From a virus: 28,621 nt of DNA. Below, one piece after another: positions 27,670-28,621 of the stretch. A program made the position numbers and the translations under genes. A model generated the notes under the pieces. That model saw nothing but the letters and a program-made list of their open reading frames with translations. It did not search any database and had not been told where the DNA came from. Location of the stretch: positions 1 through 28,621 of the IMG/VR virus record IMGVR_UViG_3300046453_000020. The stretch is one strand, 5' to 3'. Position 1 is the stretch's first letter. Each line of letters begins with the position of its first letter.

Positions 27670-28008
27670 TCATACCTCCTTGATTTCGAGTTCTGGGTAA
27701 CGGTTGTAAAATAGTTTCTTCCGTAGCGAATAGTCCCTGGTGATCGCTCCTTTAGCATCTTCTATCTCTTGCCGTCCGTCTGGATAAGTAACTAGGAAGT
27801 CTGCAGTGTACTTGATGGGCTGAATTACCTTACCTGTGCGCTTATGTTTGAATTTATCTATGAGTACATATTGGGGCTGCAACTCAATTTCCTTGACGAT
27901 CCCGGCGCGCTGCATCAGCAGCAACTCTCTGTACCGGTTGGCCTCTCGTTTACTGTCAAACGTTATCCCGTTAACTTGCGTCTTTTTTGCCCCGTACTTG
28001 TTTGCCAC
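27670..28008 (-). CDS. DUF1064 family nuclease-like protein, 112 aa
   Basis: GTG 28008 is preferred to GTG 28017 because GGGAGGTG sits six bases before it. The protein starts 'MANKYGAKKTQVNGITFDSK', then 'REANRYRELLLMQRAGIVKE' and 'IELQPQYVL', the DUF1064 hallmark. 'KYTADFLV' with 'EIEDAKG' supplies D70 and D84-x-K86, consistent with a PD-(D/E)XK-like nuclease core, as in Holliday-junction-resolvase-like phage enzymes. It may trim or resolve DNA before packaging. Overlap with the upstream gene is 38 bases. Confidence 0.8.
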   Translation of the reverse strand: MANKYGAKKTQVNGITFDSKREANRYRELLLMQRAGIVKEIELQPQYVLIDKFKHKRTGKVIQPIKYTADFLVTYPDGRQEIEDAKGAITRDYSLRKKLFYNRYPELEIKEV

Positions 28009-28231
28009 GCTTCGCACCTCCCTGCTGGCGTGTTGGTGGTGTCGCTATGCTGCTGTAGCTGCCGTATGGTCTGATAGGTGGTCCATACTTGGCTATTACT
28101 TCGGCCAGTTCTTCCGGTGTCAGGGTGTATGTTGTTACGATACTGTGGACTGTATCGCGATTAGGCGGCGGGAAACTGGATACTACCGGCATAGCGGTGA
28201 TACGGCTGTGTTTCTTTTGTCCACTACTCAT
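27971..28231 (-). CDS. Small basic hypothetical protein, 86 aa
   Basis: ATG 28231 overlaps the preceding stop (ATGA) and has GGAGGT six to seven bases upstream, so it is preferred over the in-frame ATG at 28306. The sequence 'VSSFPPPNRDTVHSIVTTYT' and 'LTPEELAEVIAKYGPPIRPY' contains a short helix with Pro-rich flanks, then a Lys/Arg-rich tail ('RQQGGAKRGKQVRGKKDAS') that overlaps the DUF1064 start. DNA-binding by the tail is possible. No family known. Confidence 0.55.
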   Translation of the reverse strand: MSSGQKKHSRITAMPVVSSFPPPNRDTVHSIVTTYTLTPEELAEVIAKYGPPIRPYGSYSSIATPPTRQQGGAKRGKQVRGKKDAS

Positions 28232-28521
28232 TTGATTACCTCCAGTTCCTCGGCCCACATCCCTGTATAGTCTTCGGCAAACTGAACCATGGCGTATTTC
28301 CTGCATCCCCTGTTAGCTACCATATCAACTTCACCTAATCCATAGATTCGATTACGCACCTTATCCCCCGGCTTGATGTCTGGCTGTACTGGTGGTGTGG
28401 GGTAAAAGGTGCCAGATTCCACCTCTTTAACCACTTCGTCAAAAATAACATCCGTCCAGTACCCATTGCCTCTCATTGATTTAAGCCATTCCAGCAGCTT
28501 ATCTGCGTCTATCAGTTTCAT
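28228..28521 (-). CDS. Hypothetical protein, 97 aa
   Basis: ATG 28521 overlaps the partial upstream gene's stop (ATGA) with GGGGAGGAAG before it. The protein opens 'MKLIDADKLLEWLKSMRGNG', a pattern common in small Firmicutes phage proteins, and continues with an SH3/KOW-like part ('IKPGDKVRNRIYGLGEVDMV') before 'YTGMWAEELEVIK'. Such proteins occur in early regions; function unknown. ATGA coupling on both sides shows it is part of a tight operon. Confidence 0.65.
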   Translation of the reverse strand: MKLIDADKLLEWLKSMRGNGYWTDVIFDEVVKEVESGTFYPTPPVQPDIKPGDKVRNRIYGLGEVDMVANRGCRKYAMVQFAEDYTGMWAEELEVIK

Positions 28522-28621
28522 GGTCTGTCTTCCTCCCCTGGTAGGTTGATATGGGCGTAGTGAGTGACCGATTTGGCTCCATCCACTTGACTATCCTCTC
28601 TGATGTCCCACGTTAAAGACC
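28518..28621 (-). CDS. Partial gene at the right edge, C-terminal 33 residues
   Basis: On the minus strand one frame is open from the edge to TGA 28518-28520, with end 'DGAKSVTHYAHINLPGEEDR' and a final 'P'. The stop overlaps the next ATG (ATGA), like its neighbours. The stretch is too short for a family call, but the coupling supports a real gene. Confidence 0.55.
   Translation of the reverse strand, partial: SLTWDIREDSQVDGAKSVTHYAHINLPGEEDRP

Noticed and set aside
27140-27700. A 186-codon plus-strand frame opposite the coiled-coil and 65-aa genes.
   Set aside because: A shadow of the minus-strand genes, Ser/Leu-rich, with no start site; it also crosses the promoter gap.

Overview
This window looks like the late half of a podovirus-type, short-tailed phage or prophage from a low-GC Gram-positive host. 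A Paenibacillaceae-like host is likely: two proteins carry the 'stalk' (copper amine oxidase N-terminal-like) domain that is common there, ribosome binding sites are strong GGAGG-type, and the holin and amidase are of Firmicutes type. This host call is an inference. The virion set points to a short tail: terminase, dodecamer-type portal, scaffold, capsid, adaptor and nozzle-like proteins, a beta-helix tailspike and large ejection-type proteins are present. No tape measure, tail tube or sheath gene is seen.

Almost everything is read on the minus strand, so the biological order runs from high to low coordinates. 28621-26371: small early/middle genes, including a DUF1064 nuclease-like protein and an acidic coiled-coil protein. 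25888-25472: an ArpU/RinA-like helix-turn-helix regulator, probably the late-gene switch. 25471-24895: a 577-base stretch without a gene. It holds an extended -10 promoter, a tRNA-like element with an aberrant anticodon arm, several long-range helices and a strong terminator, so it is probably a structured noncoding RNA. 24894-17373: packaging and head genes (TerS, TerL, small membrane protein, portal, terminator, scaffold, decoration, major capsid, two small proteins, terminator). 17328-10543: connector, fibre, tailspike and nozzle genes. 10540-8687: an accessory island with its own promoters and terminators. 8659-1945: ejection-type proteins (a 23-codon leader gene, a Gln/Ala-rich protein, a lytic transglycosylase and a 1581-residue polyvalent protein). 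1945-248: lysis (small overlapping genes, amidase, LLH holin) ending in a terminator. 1-157: the 3' end of a plus-strand large serine recombinase.

The most exciting part is the accessory island. Two solitary 32-base elements at 9335-9366 and 9626-9657 have the architecture of type I-C CRISPR repeats: a hairpin followed by an ATTGAAA(C/T) 3' handle on the minus strand. Each sits just downstream of an extended -10 promoter in the same orientation. They differ at 10 of 32 positions, but the hairpin is kept through a compensatory pair change. No cas gene or array is visible. The pattern fits phage solitary repeat units that act as RNA anti-CRISPRs. One lies in the 5' leader of an 86-residue protein gene; the other heads a possible stand-alone small RNA. 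The neighbouring genes (DUF3892, membrane protein, secreted stalk protein) look like morons.

Other oddities are a likely -1 frameshift or lost frame joining an ejection protein to the lytic transglycosylase, a probable lost stop codon fusing a small gene's frame to the amidase, and a shared docking motif in the fibre and tailspike N termini.
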